Source: Pteria penguin (lineage: Eukaryota; Mollusca; Bivalvia; Pterioida; Pteriidae). Taken from it: DNA of 64,000 nt. Where the stretch lies: positions 26,563,118 to 26,627,117 of the forward strand of contig CM068588.1 in NCBI GenBank assembly GCA_035048485.1, read 5' to 3'. Below the pieces are notes generated by a model, which worked only from the letters and a program-made list of their open reading frames with translations, was not told the DNA's origin and made no database searches. This document shows, one piece after another, positions 30,990-41,375 of this stretch. Position 1 is the stretch's first letter, and each line of letters opens with the position of its first letter. Made by a program: the position numbers and the translations under genes.

Positions 30990-32010
30990 CCATTTGTTTA
31001 TTCACCAACAACTGACAGCTCAATTTTTGCAGAAGACTTTGAGTACTTTAGGTACTAACGTTCTGTAAGGTTTGGTGATATTCCTTGAAGCGGCTAATGA
31101 AAAGATGTTGAAAAATATGTTGGCGGCCATCCTGAATGACAGATTGGATCAAAAGTTACAATTTTGGTACGGGGCCTTGACAATTTGATTAAAACCATAT
31201 CTTTATTCCGCTTCTCTATTTGTCCCATTACGGATATTTTTATTTGTCCCATTACGGATAAAGATGTGGCGAAACTCCGTAAGGGGTCATGTTCTGGTGA
31301 ACTCTGATTTCCAGCCAATCAGTGGATCAGCTACAAATTCCTAGGAATGAAATTAACATCCACAGCCTGCGTGACCCATAAGGTAGTTGTTGTTACATAT
31401 CGTGTCACTATCACGTGCCTAGTCGAGTCATTGATTGGCTATGGGAAATAACGGTTTTGGTGACTGAAACTTCATCAGAGTTCACCAGAACATGACCCCT
31501 TACGGGGTTTCGCCAGATATTTATCCGCAATGAGACAAATAGAGAAGCGGAATAAAGATATGGTTTTAATCACTTTGGGGAACTTGATACCTTACTTTTG
31601 TAAGGTTTGGTGATACTCTGTCATGCAGAAAAGAAGTCATAAATGTTTCAGCCAATCAGAGCCCTTGGCAGTCACCTTGGATGACTGATCTGGTAAAAAG
31701 ATACAATTTTGAGGACCTTGAGTGCTTATATCTTGTAAGATTTAGTGAATTTCTGTGAATTTGTTAATGAAAAGAATGTAAAAATGTGTCAGCCAGTCAG
31801 AGACCTTTGCAGCCATCTTTGATGATAGATCAGGCCGGAAGATATAATTTTGCTAGGGGACCTTGAATACTTACATTGCGTTAGGTTTTGTGACATTCCG
31901 TGCAGCGGTTGCAGAGAAGTCGAAAATGTGTCAACCAATCAGAGCCCTTGGCGGCCATCTTGGAATACGTATACGGTCGAAAAATACAAAACTGGTAGAG
32001 GACCTTGGTT
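30990..32010. repeat. Diverged satellite of about 130-140 bp, interrupted
   Basis: Four diverged units share GTAAGGTTTGGTGAT, CAGCCAATCAGAGCCCTTGG, GCGGCCATCTTGGA and GGACCTTGA, starting at about 31030, 31585, 31720 and 31855. The first unit is separated from the rest by the foldback element at 31181-31577. Confidence 0.75.
31181..31577. mobile_element. Foldback element with inverted arms of about 115-130 bp
   Basis: The left arm reads ATTAAAACCATATCTTTATT then CCGCTTCTCTATTTGTC and runs through GTAAGGGGTCATGTTCTGGT to AACTCTGAT. Its reverse complement returns in 31462-31577 with few changes, around a spacer of about 140 bp. Inside the left arm ATTTGTCCCATTACGGATA is duplicated. No transposase is present, so it is a non-autonomous foldback or MITE-like element. 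Its family is not known to me. Confidence 0.85.
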
Positions 32011-32127
32011 ATTTACTTCCTATAAATTTTGGGGAAATTCTGTTTTGCCATATAACCTTACATACTGTTTATTCTAAATGGCCACTCGTTTTTCTACACA
32101 TACAAATGTAGTTTCGTTTGTTTTGAA

Positions 32128-32404
32128 GCCGGCATGTCTTAGTGGTATCGCGCTGGACTCCTGATCGGGAGGCTGGGGTTCGAGTCCCACTCTGGTCATG
32201 CCGGTGTCCTGTCTTTCGGATGAGACAGTAAAAACCGAGGCCCCGTGTCGTGGTATGCATGGCATGTTAAAAATCCCTCACTGCTTCGGGTGGATCCGTT
32301 GCAAAGGTCAAAATTTGTATGCCCCGCATCAGGCAGATGCCGTCACCATATACGTGAAATATTCGTGGTGTGACGTTAAACAAAAATCAATCAATCAATC
32401 AATC
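32128..32404 (+). mobile_element. tRNA-derived SINE with 12-bp target-site duplication
   Basis: GGTATCGCGCTGGACTCCTG and GGGGTTCGAGTCCC mark the tRNA-like head. The body matches the copies at 8533 and 29399, and the tail is (ATCA)n. TCGTTTGTTTTG flanks it at 32114-32125 and 32403-32414. Confidence 0.95.
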
Positions 32405-32744
32405 GTTTGTTTTGTGCGTGCTTAGTCATTTTTCAATAACAAGACAACAGGGCCCAGTTGTTTCGAACTTTAACTTTTGAAAAACAAGAGTATCAGTAAA
32501 ACTGATGGATGCTCTCCGAACAGGAGGAAACTGATGACTCAATTCATATACAAAAAAAAAAAAATCCCAAAACTGATGGATGCTCCAAGAAGCACAGCAA
32601 TAATGAAGGAAATTTTAATTAAAATGACTCAGTATATAGAAAGTCAATGTATTAATTGATGCCGATTTCAAATCTCAATGTATCATATGGATATCCAATT
32701 GAGTCAACTTTAGAACTACAAGTTATCACAGTATCTTAAACTAC

Positions 32745-33240
32745 AATCAGTAAGCTTGACCTTGATTAATTGTGTAACATTTTGGTGAAGTATGATCAAA
32801 TTCTGACGAAAGGGTTGGAGATATGAGTACTACATGTTATAAAAGTCATATTTAATAAGTGATCTTGGCCTTTCAGAAATGACATTGAGTGACCTTTGTC
32901 CAAAACCCTTAACCTAAATAACATTTTCGTGAAGTATGATCAAACTCTGATAAAATGTATAGGAGATAAAAGTACTTCATTGTATTTCAAGTCATTGTTA
33001 ATAAGTGCCCTTGACCTTTCAGAAATGACACTAAATGATCTTTGTCCCAAAACCCTTATTATAAATAATATTTGTGGTGAAGTATGATCAAATTCTGATG
33101 AAAGGTATAAGAGATATGAGCTCGGACGGACAGACAGACGGACGGACTGACGGATAGAACGGACGGACAGTCACACGGACACGACAGCGACTATATGCTT
33201 CCCCGAGAGTTGTCGGGGAGCATAACTATGAAAAAATTCT
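32745..33240. repeat. Diverged about 150-bp repeats ending in a GGAC-rich tract and hairpin
   Basis: Three diverged units share GAAGTATGATCAAA, TCTGA.GAAAGG and CCTTTCAGAAATGACA. They lead into a CGGACAGACAGACGGACGGA tract (33120-33180) and then a palindrome, ATGCTTCCCCGA...TCGGGGAGCAT, at 33194-33223. The order (GGAC tract, then G/C hairpin) looks like the end of a dispersed element, possibly Helitron-like. I am not sure of the class. Confidence 0.6.
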
Positions 33241-33960
33241 AAGTCACTACTTATATATGTTAAATGTATTCATATTTTAATAGCATTTACAATAGATCAG
33301 TACAAAAAACTTAACTAAAATTTACTTCAGTTCCACATACCATACACACAACAACGTAACCCCTCCTCCACCTTGCAATGAGATTTCTTTATTGTACAAT
33401 TGGTCGTCAAGAAACACATTTTTTTTCAGTAAAATTTCAAATTCAGAGGGCGATATAGTAGAAATAGCCATCATTGAGTGAATTTCACATGGTTTTATGA
33501 ATGATTACCATCATTATGTTGCCTTTTCCTGGAACATTCCGATTATTCTACATACTGGATATATGTAATGTGACATCTATAAATAACAAAACATCTCTAA
33601 TACGTCAGAGGGGATTTAAGATGAAATGTCATTGATTTTCAATCTATCATTCTTACGAGGCAAGACAACAAAGGGGCAATATGTAGAGAATATTGTCTCT
33701 CAATGGCCAAAATGTTTAAACCAGACATAGGGATAGATGCATTAAAAATGTTCAATGCTAAAAAAATTAATGCACATGTATGAGTTCTTTATATCAAAAA
33801 CAAACTGGAATCTCTGCTCACATTTCTTGCTATGTTTTTCACATTGACATTATACCTGGGTCCAGGTGTGTTTATTATCTTAACCTTTTCGTGTCCGAGT
33901 TTGCTGACCTTTTAATCTTTGTTTAAGTTTATCATGACTATTATTTTTCTTAGTATATTC
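33241..33960. other. No supported gene
   Basis: AT-rich unique sequence leading into the minisatellite. Nothing recognised. Confidence 0.5.
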
Positions 33961-35150
33961 CTTTGTTTATTACCTTGATCCTTATACCGGTATCTGGGTA
34001 TGTTTATTACCTTGATCCTTATACCGGTATCTGGTATGTTTATTACCTTGATCCTAATACCGGTATCTGGGTATGTTTATTACCTTGATCCTTATACCGG
34101 TATCTGGGTATGCTTATTACCTTGCTCCTTATACCGGTATCTGGTATGTTTATTACCTTGCTCCTTATACCGGTATCTGGTATGTTTATTACCTTGCTCC
34201 TTATACCGGTATCTGGGTATGTTTATTACCTTGATCCTAATACCGGTATCTGGGTATGTTTATTACCTTGATCCTTATACCGGTATCTGGGTATGCTTAT
34301 TACCTTGCTCCTTATACCGGTATCTGGTATGTTTATTACCTTGCTCCTTATACCGGTATCTGGTATGTTTATTACCTTGCTCCTTATACCGGTATCTGGG
34401 TATGTTTATTACCTTGATCCTTATACCGGTATCTGGGTATGTTTATTACCTTGATCCTTATACCGGTATCTGGTATGTTTATTACCTTGATCCTTATACC
34501 AGTATCTGGGTATGTTTATTACCTTGATCCTTATACCGGTATCTGAGTATGTTTATTACCTTGATCCTTATACCGGTATCTGGGTATGTTTATTACCTTG
34601 ATCCTTATACCGGTATCTGGTATGTTTATTACCTTGATCCTTATACCGGTATCTGGTATGTTTATTACCTTAATCCTTATACCGGTATCTGGTATGTTTA
34701 TTACCTTGATCCTTATACCGGTATCTGGTATGTTTATTACCTTGCTCCTTATACCGGTATCTGGTATGTTTATTACCTTGCTCCTTATACCGGTATCTGG
34801 GTATGTTTATTACCTTGATCCTAATACCGGTATCTGGGTATGTTTATTACCTTGATCCTTATACCGGTATCTGGGTATGTTTATCACCTTGATCCTTATA
34901 CCGGTATCTGGTATGTTTATTACCTTGATCCTTATACCGGTATCTGGTATGTTTATTACCTTGATCCTTATACCGGTATCTGGGTATGTTTATTACCTTG
35001 ATCCTTATACCGGTATCTGGTATGTTTATTACCTTGATCCTTATACCGGTATCTGGTATGTTTATTACCTTGATCCTTATACCGGTATCTGGGTATCTTT
35101 ATCACCTTGACGCTTATACCAGTGTCTTAATATTTATTACCTTAACCTTA
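33961..35150. repeat. 36/37-bp minisatellite with palindromic core
   Basis: About 32 units containing TATGTTTATTACCTTGATCC then TTATACCGGTATCTGG. Units with GGTATG are 36 bp and those with GGGTATG are 37 bp, so frames change at each 37-bp unit. Every unit carries the perfect 10-bp palindrome ATACCGGTAT. The last three units are degraded. Confidence 0.96.
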
Positions 35151-35193
35151 ATATCAGTGTCTGGGTATGAAAAATCTTGATCCCTATACCGGT

Positions 35194-35234
<41 letters not shown>
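35194..35234. repeat. (TCA)n microsatellite
   Basis: About 14 TCA units, immediately after a final ACCGGTATC remnant of the minisatellite. Confidence 0.95.
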
Positions 35235-35235
<1 letters not shown>

Positions 35236-36210
35236 TTTTCAATCATTCCATAATTCGAGGAAATTTATTGTCATAATTCGAGGCAACGGGATAAAAAATG
35301 CACTTCTAATACAGCGGAAACTAAAGCTTATGAATCGATGGGAAAAAAATAAAGAAAAATTAAACATATGGCATCACTTGATTGAGTTGATACTCAGATT
35401 AAGAGTTAAAGGAAATGAAATGGGAAATGTCACGCGTTAGTACTCTAATGCATACAGAGTATATCGTGAAATGAAACACATTTAAGGAAACTGGTTAAGG
35501 CTTAAAGCGTGAAATTTAAAACGCAAAAAAGCACACAGGCATACATTGTCATTCGTCATGTTTGCAAAATAACTTCAAAGTTATTGCTTCAAGAGGAAAA
35601 GTATTTATATATCAGGAAAGGTTTCCGTCAATGATATTCTAAACCATGAAAATATTTGCAGACCTTTTAATTAATGATTTTAGAAGTTTCATGTATAATA
35701 ACGTACCACTATCAGAAGAAAAGACAATGATAATATCTGTGAAAATATGAAAAAAAGACATTTGAGTTGATCGAAATATTTCTACCCCCATGTTTTTAAA
35801 ATATTCTTGTCTGTCTAAACAGGTATATAATAATATCTTAAAAATACATTGAAAGTTTGCAGGATGCTGGTTTTTCTTCGTATATCACTGTCTGCCTGAT
35901 TCTTATACGGACATTTCAAAGATGGTTTTCATGCACAGATTTTCTAAAAAAAAAAACCCCGCATTTTCTCCATGAGAAACAAAAGATGAAGAGTTTGGAT
36001 GCGATATATAAAATGTCCTTCTGATCGTAATCTCTCACCAAGCCTCTCTACTGTTTGTTACATTTATGTAAATTTACACTTTTCTATGAAGTCACGCACA
36101 ATAAATGCCCGAACATCCCTGATCGGATGACATTGTATGGAGAATTAATTCTGTTGACATTGCCTGCTGTGGCAACACTTCGTCTCTTTGGCGCTGAGCG
36201 CCTGTACAGT
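35235..36210. other. No supported gene; upstream flank of TIMP copy B
   Basis: AT-rich sequence. The frame of TIMP copy B stays open upstream to about 36055 and includes another ATG at 36127, so part of this may be 5' UTR or first-exon sequence. Confidence 0.4.
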
Positions 36211-39200
36211 ATGATAACAATGCAGTTTTTGGTGACCATTTTTATTTGTATGATAACGTCTGGAGTCAAGGCATGCGAGTGTGACATGAAACATCCCCAG
36301 CAGCACTATTGTCAATCCGACTTTGGTGAGTACAAATTCACAACGAAGATACACGATCATTGCTTGTTTTCTATTTTGTCATGAATTATAAAGTTATTTT
36401 GTTATCACAGCTTCAATTTCATTTATTTGACATTTAGTGATTCAGAAATCCGATGAGATAAATTGCAACACGCTATGTATCTATTAATCACTGAGAATTA
36501 CATGGAAATCATCTAGAAAAGCATCGTAACCCTGCTAGAATCAATCAACGAAATCCAAGTATGACCTTGACCTATGTACTCTCACTGTACAGCATATACA
36601 TGTGTACAGATATACCAAATTTAAACTCAGTCGCATAGCTATATTTTCCACGAAATAATTGAGCGGTAACAGAATTTTGTAATGGAAGGATGACCGGGGG
36701 TAAGGTTACATGCCATAGGGGAAAGAGAAATAAAGACTTTCCCTTCCAGGGTCCGGCGCCATAAACTGAGAATATACTTAAGTCATAATTTCATATTCTT
36801 CTACTCATTATTGAATTAATAACTGGGATTTGGATTTTATTTAGTTTTATTCTACTGATAAATAGAATTTAACCGCTGTGCATTAAAATTTATTTGAACG
36901 TTTGAGAATGGAATAAATCAAAATGAAATATTTGACTTAAGTATATTCTCAGTTAATGGCGGCGGGCCCAGGTTTAGTAAAGTGTACAATTTTAAGAATT
37001 CCTAATAAAGATTTGTGTTTTATGGTACCCCCGATAAATTCGCAGTCATCGACAAATTTATGAATACATTCATATGATTTACAGGCATTTAAATTACATA
37101 TATTTTAAATGTTCATAATCGAATAAAGTGCAATCATATTAATTTTATAGTTATAATTTTAGTAATTCTGGCCCATACCCGGAACAAGAAGTACATCACG
37201 GATCATCTTGAATCTACATCCAATCAAACGCATGCGCAAAAATACCCTATAATTATACTGAGAGTATTTCGAGTAAGTTCAAGTCAACTGTTATCATAAA
37301 CCATTAATATTAGCAATGTACATTTACTCACGAATACACGGTTATACCCGGTATGTTATGATAAATCAGGTTTTGTTTAGCTACATTATGTCTGTACTTT
37401 CTACTGCTTTGGCGTTCGGAAGCTAGGCGTTTTTTTTTAAAGTGTACACATTTATCATGTCATGTTTGCACAAGTAATATCAGTTTTAATAGAAAGAACT
37501 GCTATATCTCAAAATGATTAATTCCAAAAACAATCGGGAGAAAAATCAATAATTAGACGTGCATCATGAGGAATGTATACAGTGGCGGATTTAGAGGGGG
37601 CCGCCCCTCCCCTTTGGCCTCATATTTACCAGTTAAAATCCAGATTTAGCACCAAAAATGACCAAGTCGTTTGGCCAATACACATGTGGCCCCTCTTTTC
37701 GGAAATCCTGGATCCGCCACTGGTATATCAGTTACTGTATAATATTTATTTTCATTAAAATAAGTTTACATATATTAGACGAAATTTCCCAGGAAATCTG
37801 ACACTGTATTAGACGAAATTTCCCAGGAAATCTGACACTGTTTCATTTACACCTGTATAATGATTTTTCTATCCTACAGAGTTGCAGAGAATTTAAATAT
37901 GTGAACAGAAGCTTTATATTTTCACCAGTCTCAGCCTCAAGGTGTGGGGTCCATCTTTATCCGTCAAGAAGATATATCATTACAGGTAAATCTGGTCTGA
38001 GGTATATATATATATAAACTGGTGTCACATGACTATGGCAGTAACAACAATTTACCACATTCACGGACCTCTGAATTCAGAGCTGAGACCAAGTGTCCAC
38101 GAGGGGTGCGGGCCTCCTATTTGGCTAGCCATCCCCGGCGTGAATACTCTTACATACAGACGAAAACATATATAATTCAGCACTGTATATATACATGATT
38201 GTGAACAAATACATTTTTGCAAGCTCCACACTGCAAAGGGAATAAATATGAAAAGTTGCATGTTGGCACTTTTATGTTAGATATAGATATTTCTATATTT
38301 GAATCATGTTTGATGCGTTTGGTGTAACCAGTATTTGAGACAACTGTCTCATTAAATGTACGTAACGAATTTGTGGGGGAAGAAGTCCCAAATTCAAATA
38401 GTTTCAACTTTGGCACCATTGTTGGCATATAAAAATATATATTTTGGAGATGATTCACTTGATCTATGTATAGAATTTGTGATCACTTAAATACTAAAAC
38501 AGATTATCCGAAAGGGATTTCTAGGGCTAAAAGTAAATATTCAGCACTAATTAAAGAGAGTTAAGATTAATTGAATAAAAAAAATTAATCCGTCATAATT
38601 TGACAGATACTTGAAGAGCAATATATCCATGGAAAAAACAACACAAGGATGTATGGGGCATTCTCCAAAGATATATATGGAACACATGGCCACATAATAA
38701 AACCTCAAAGTTGCCCATTTTAAGGTCAAAGCTATCAGGAGTGTTGATTAAATACATTAATGTTTACAAGTGTCATATATTTCCATGCAAAAGCAACCGT
38801 ATTTGTAAGTGCCATCACATTTCAGGACGCATTAAGGATGGGCGTATGTGGATAGATAATTGTGACTGGGTGCAAGAATTTCATAAAGTCACTAGGAGAG
38901 AGAAACGTGGTCTGAAAAACTACTATAAATACAACTGTGATTGCCAGGTAACGTAGTGCAGTATCTCTAGTGTGCAGTAGAAGGTAAATCTCCCAAGAAA
39001 GGATAATTTATTCAATGCACTCTACATTGGTGATTAAACGAATTAAAGTAGGCATTCCTTTCCTGAGCCAGTAAGAAACAGGGAAGACGTCTTAATAATG
39101 CAACCAACTGAGAGAATTTAATTTGATTTAGAGTGGAAAAATCATTATAGCTGAATTTTCCTAAATTGCTATGCGAGATTCATATTTGTCTAAAACCCAG

Positions 39201-40431
39201 TCCTCGTTAAGAATTATCTGGAATTAAAGATTTTCAAGAAGTTATCCAAGTCATTATTGAATTTATGTGAAAGTCAATACCTTACATCACGCAATTTGAG
39301 CCTCGTTGACTTGGTTCGCTCCGTCTGAATGTCTATGTAAAACTTGTTGAAATAAAATGAAGCCTCAACGCTCAAATCGATTCAAACAAGCAATGATAAT
39401 TGAGCAAACTGTATGCTGGAATCGACTTTTATTAAATGTTTGTCCATTTCGTAGAATAAATGTTACAAATAAACCCAAAACAGATAATCAAGAGCAGAAA
39501 AAGTCATCATCAGCCTCAATATAAATGTTCAGAGAGAGGTATAATGAAACCACTTCCTCAATGTCCGCATTGATTTCTGTCAGAAACAGTATACTACCGC
39601 TTCCTAAACATAGAATACAATTTATACATGTTTTTTTTTTTGTGTGTGTGTGTAAGTAAATAGACGACCCTTCATTTAGGCATATAGTTTTATTTAACAA
39701 ATGTAACATTTCCTTTCACTGGTATTTTAATGTATCAATATTACAATAATCAATACGATCATGCATACTAAGTAAATCACTCCAAAACTAAGGAATATCT
39801 CCCTCATGCATAGCTCTGTCCTTTGATAGATTCTTTGGTTCACTTTTCGGTAATTTTGGTTTCAACACTGCTCTTCAACTATTTATATATTTTGAGAATT
39901 CCAATCATTTGGCCACGAGCATCACTGAAGAGACATAAGTTGTCGAAATGCGCATATGGTGCACTAAATTAGTAGGTATATATGTTCTATACTCATACTG
40001 ATTTTCGGTTACATAAACTAAAATAGATAATATTTATAATTTTCTTTTGAAACACGACAACAGAATTATAAGAGCGGTTTAACGTATTGTTTTGATTTTA
40101 GAATTGATTTGTGGAATTATCTCTTATATGTTAGAAATCTTAAAGTAGGAAATATATTAATCAGATCAAGAAATGTTCCGGCCATCGATGTGGGAGATTT
40201 ACCCCAGATCAATGTGGCATGTTCACGCTAGTTTGGAGCTGCTACACAAGATATGGAGCGTGTACCAGAAGGAAAATAGGCAAATATGCTGGAAGATGTA
40301 TGTGGAAAAGCAACTGGTACTTTCATAATTGTATGGAGAAACATTTCTTCCATCATTCCAGAACAACCCGGATGATGCATAATACTCTAAATGTTGCGAA
40401 CATTAGTCACGGAAAGGACCAGAAAAGGTAG
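36211..40431 (+). CDS. TIMP: Tissue inhibitor of metalloproteinases (TIMP), copy B, 239 aa
   Basis: Coding exons are 36211-36325, 37163-37272, 37880-37985, 38826-38947 and 40165-40431, with GT/AG introns in phases 1, 0, 1, 0 exactly as in copy A. A 21-residue signal peptide ending VKA precedes mature CEC-x9-C. Residue 2 is Glu, where copy A has Thr. Exon 2 (about 37 residues, against 48 in copy A) ends in IIILRVFR. Exon 3 ends in RYIITG like copy A's TYIITG. Exon 4 ends YNCDCQ. Exon 5 has C-x4-C-x7-C-x8-C-x6-C-x11-C-x10-C, alignable to copy A. An extra Cys opens exon 3 (SCREF). The C-terminus is basic and lacks the NSPG tail. I chose the ATG at 36211 because it gives a classic signal peptide; ATG 36127 is in frame upstream. 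Exon 5's acceptor (ATTAATCAG) is weak but in phase. The gene looks intact. AATAAA lies at 40647. Confidence 0.88.
36747..36971. mobile_element. MITE with about 38-bp terminal inverted repeats, in TIMP copy B intron 1
   Basis: The left end CAGGGTCCGGCGCCATAAAC then TGAGAATATACTTAAGTCA is mirrored by a right end whose complement reads CTGGGCCCGCCGCCATTAAC then TGAGAATATACTTAAGTCA. Total length is 225 bp, with no coding capacity. Confidence 0.9.
37580..37722. mobile_element. GGCGGAT-type MITE, copy 3, in TIMP copy B intron 2
   Basis: This is the best-preserved copy: 143 bp from CAGTGGCGGATTTAGA to CTGGATCCGCCACTG. It is flanked by GTATA on both sides, a 5-bp direct repeat. Confidence 0.9.
37774..37841. 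repeat. 34-bp tandem duplication
   Basis: Two identical adjacent copies of ATTAGACGAAATTTCCCAGG then AAATCTGACACTGT, 38 bp before exon 3 of TIMP copy B. Confidence 0.95.
39780..39985 (+). mobile_element. Retroelement-tail-like dispersed sequence, copy 1
   Basis: Contains GGCCACGAGCATCACTGAAG then AGACATAAGTTGTCGAAATG and GCGCATATGGTGCACTAAAT. Related sequence recurs at 52560-52660 and 61390-61575. I recognise this as a sequence widespread in bivalve DNA, probably the end of a Penelope-type or related retroelement. It lies in TIMP copy B intron 4. Confidence 0.55.
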
Positions 40432-40646
40432 TTATCATATATGATTAAATCATTTAATATAAAGGCAGTTGTTATGACTCGATGTTGTAAAGAAACGAAC
40501 AGTTTCAACGTTTTTAATATGGTGTTAGTCTCAATCACTAACAGAGAAAGAAAGATTATTTTACCTCCAGTTTCCATACATGTATTCTTTTACGAATCTT
40601 ACATAATAATCCTACTAAAGTACTATTTACAATGGACAGAATGACG

Positions 40647-40652
40647 AATAAA
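40647..40652 (+). promoter_or_regulatory. Candidate polyadenylation signal of TIMP copy B
   Basis: An AATAAA hexamer 216 bp after the stop codon. It is the nearest clear hexamer in the downstream flank. Confidence 0.4.
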
Positions 40653-40979
40653 ATATGTTGGGTCGAACGACACTTTAACATGCATGAACATCAATTATTA
40701 TATCAAATTCAGGGACAAACCATCCCATGGTAAGGTAGAAACACATCGTTAAAAACCGAAATTATGCTACTGAGCAGAGTAAACATTAACTACCCGCTTG
40801 CCAAATCTGTCATTTGGAGAACAGAGTGCTAAGGAATGATCCCAGCATTGTTCTTGTTTTTTCTAAATGTATAAGACTGCATTTAAGTAAAATGATAATG
40901 TAAACCTCTCAAGAATCAGTAGGGTGTGGTAGTCAACGACGTAGTATTAATAGTTTAAAAGAGAAAACTGAAGACATCT

Positions 40980-41375
40980 GACAAAGCTGTATGACAAAAA
41001 TCACCAAGGACATGCACACAAAACATGATCATCGTAGAATATACACAGAAAAACGACATTACAAAATATTCGATTGTGCTGCGGTTACGATACCGACTTA
41101 GGACGGTCATTTGAAGTAACAAACGTCATTCAATTGGTGTGGTTAACCGGTTTACGGGCGCGCATTTTCCCACTCACCGCAAAAGCAGCACAATCAAAGG
41201 ACACACATTTAAAAAATTATAAATAATCCTCCATATAGAGAACAAGGATCAACAGGTTTCTCAAGAAGAGAAGTCATAAAAATTTTGTTACACACGAAAC
41301 GTTTATAGAATGATATGTTGCTATCAAAAATATGTAAGGCGACATCAACATAAGTAAACCGTGCTCTGTCCGTAC
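40980..41375. repeat. Dispersed repeat with GATTGTGCTGC inverted ends, copy 1
   Basis: The core 41072-41195 starts GATTGTGCTGCGGTTACGAT and ends CGCAAAAGCAGCACAATC, so the 11-bp ends are perfect inverted repeats. About 390 bp in all is shared with 52725-53115. Shorter copies occur at 43205-43365 and 51850-52025. Confidence 0.85.

Noticed and set aside
34000..35180. Frames of 77-175 codons in the 36/37-bp array
   Set aside because: The repeated peptide is simply the 36-bp unit in three frames, switching where 37-bp units occur.
36970..37160. Alternative exon 2 for TIMP copy B near CGCAGTCATCGAC
   Set aside because: The acceptor-like CAG gives V-I-D-K but hits a stop after a few residues; the exon at 37163-37272 fits both phases and the homologous ends.
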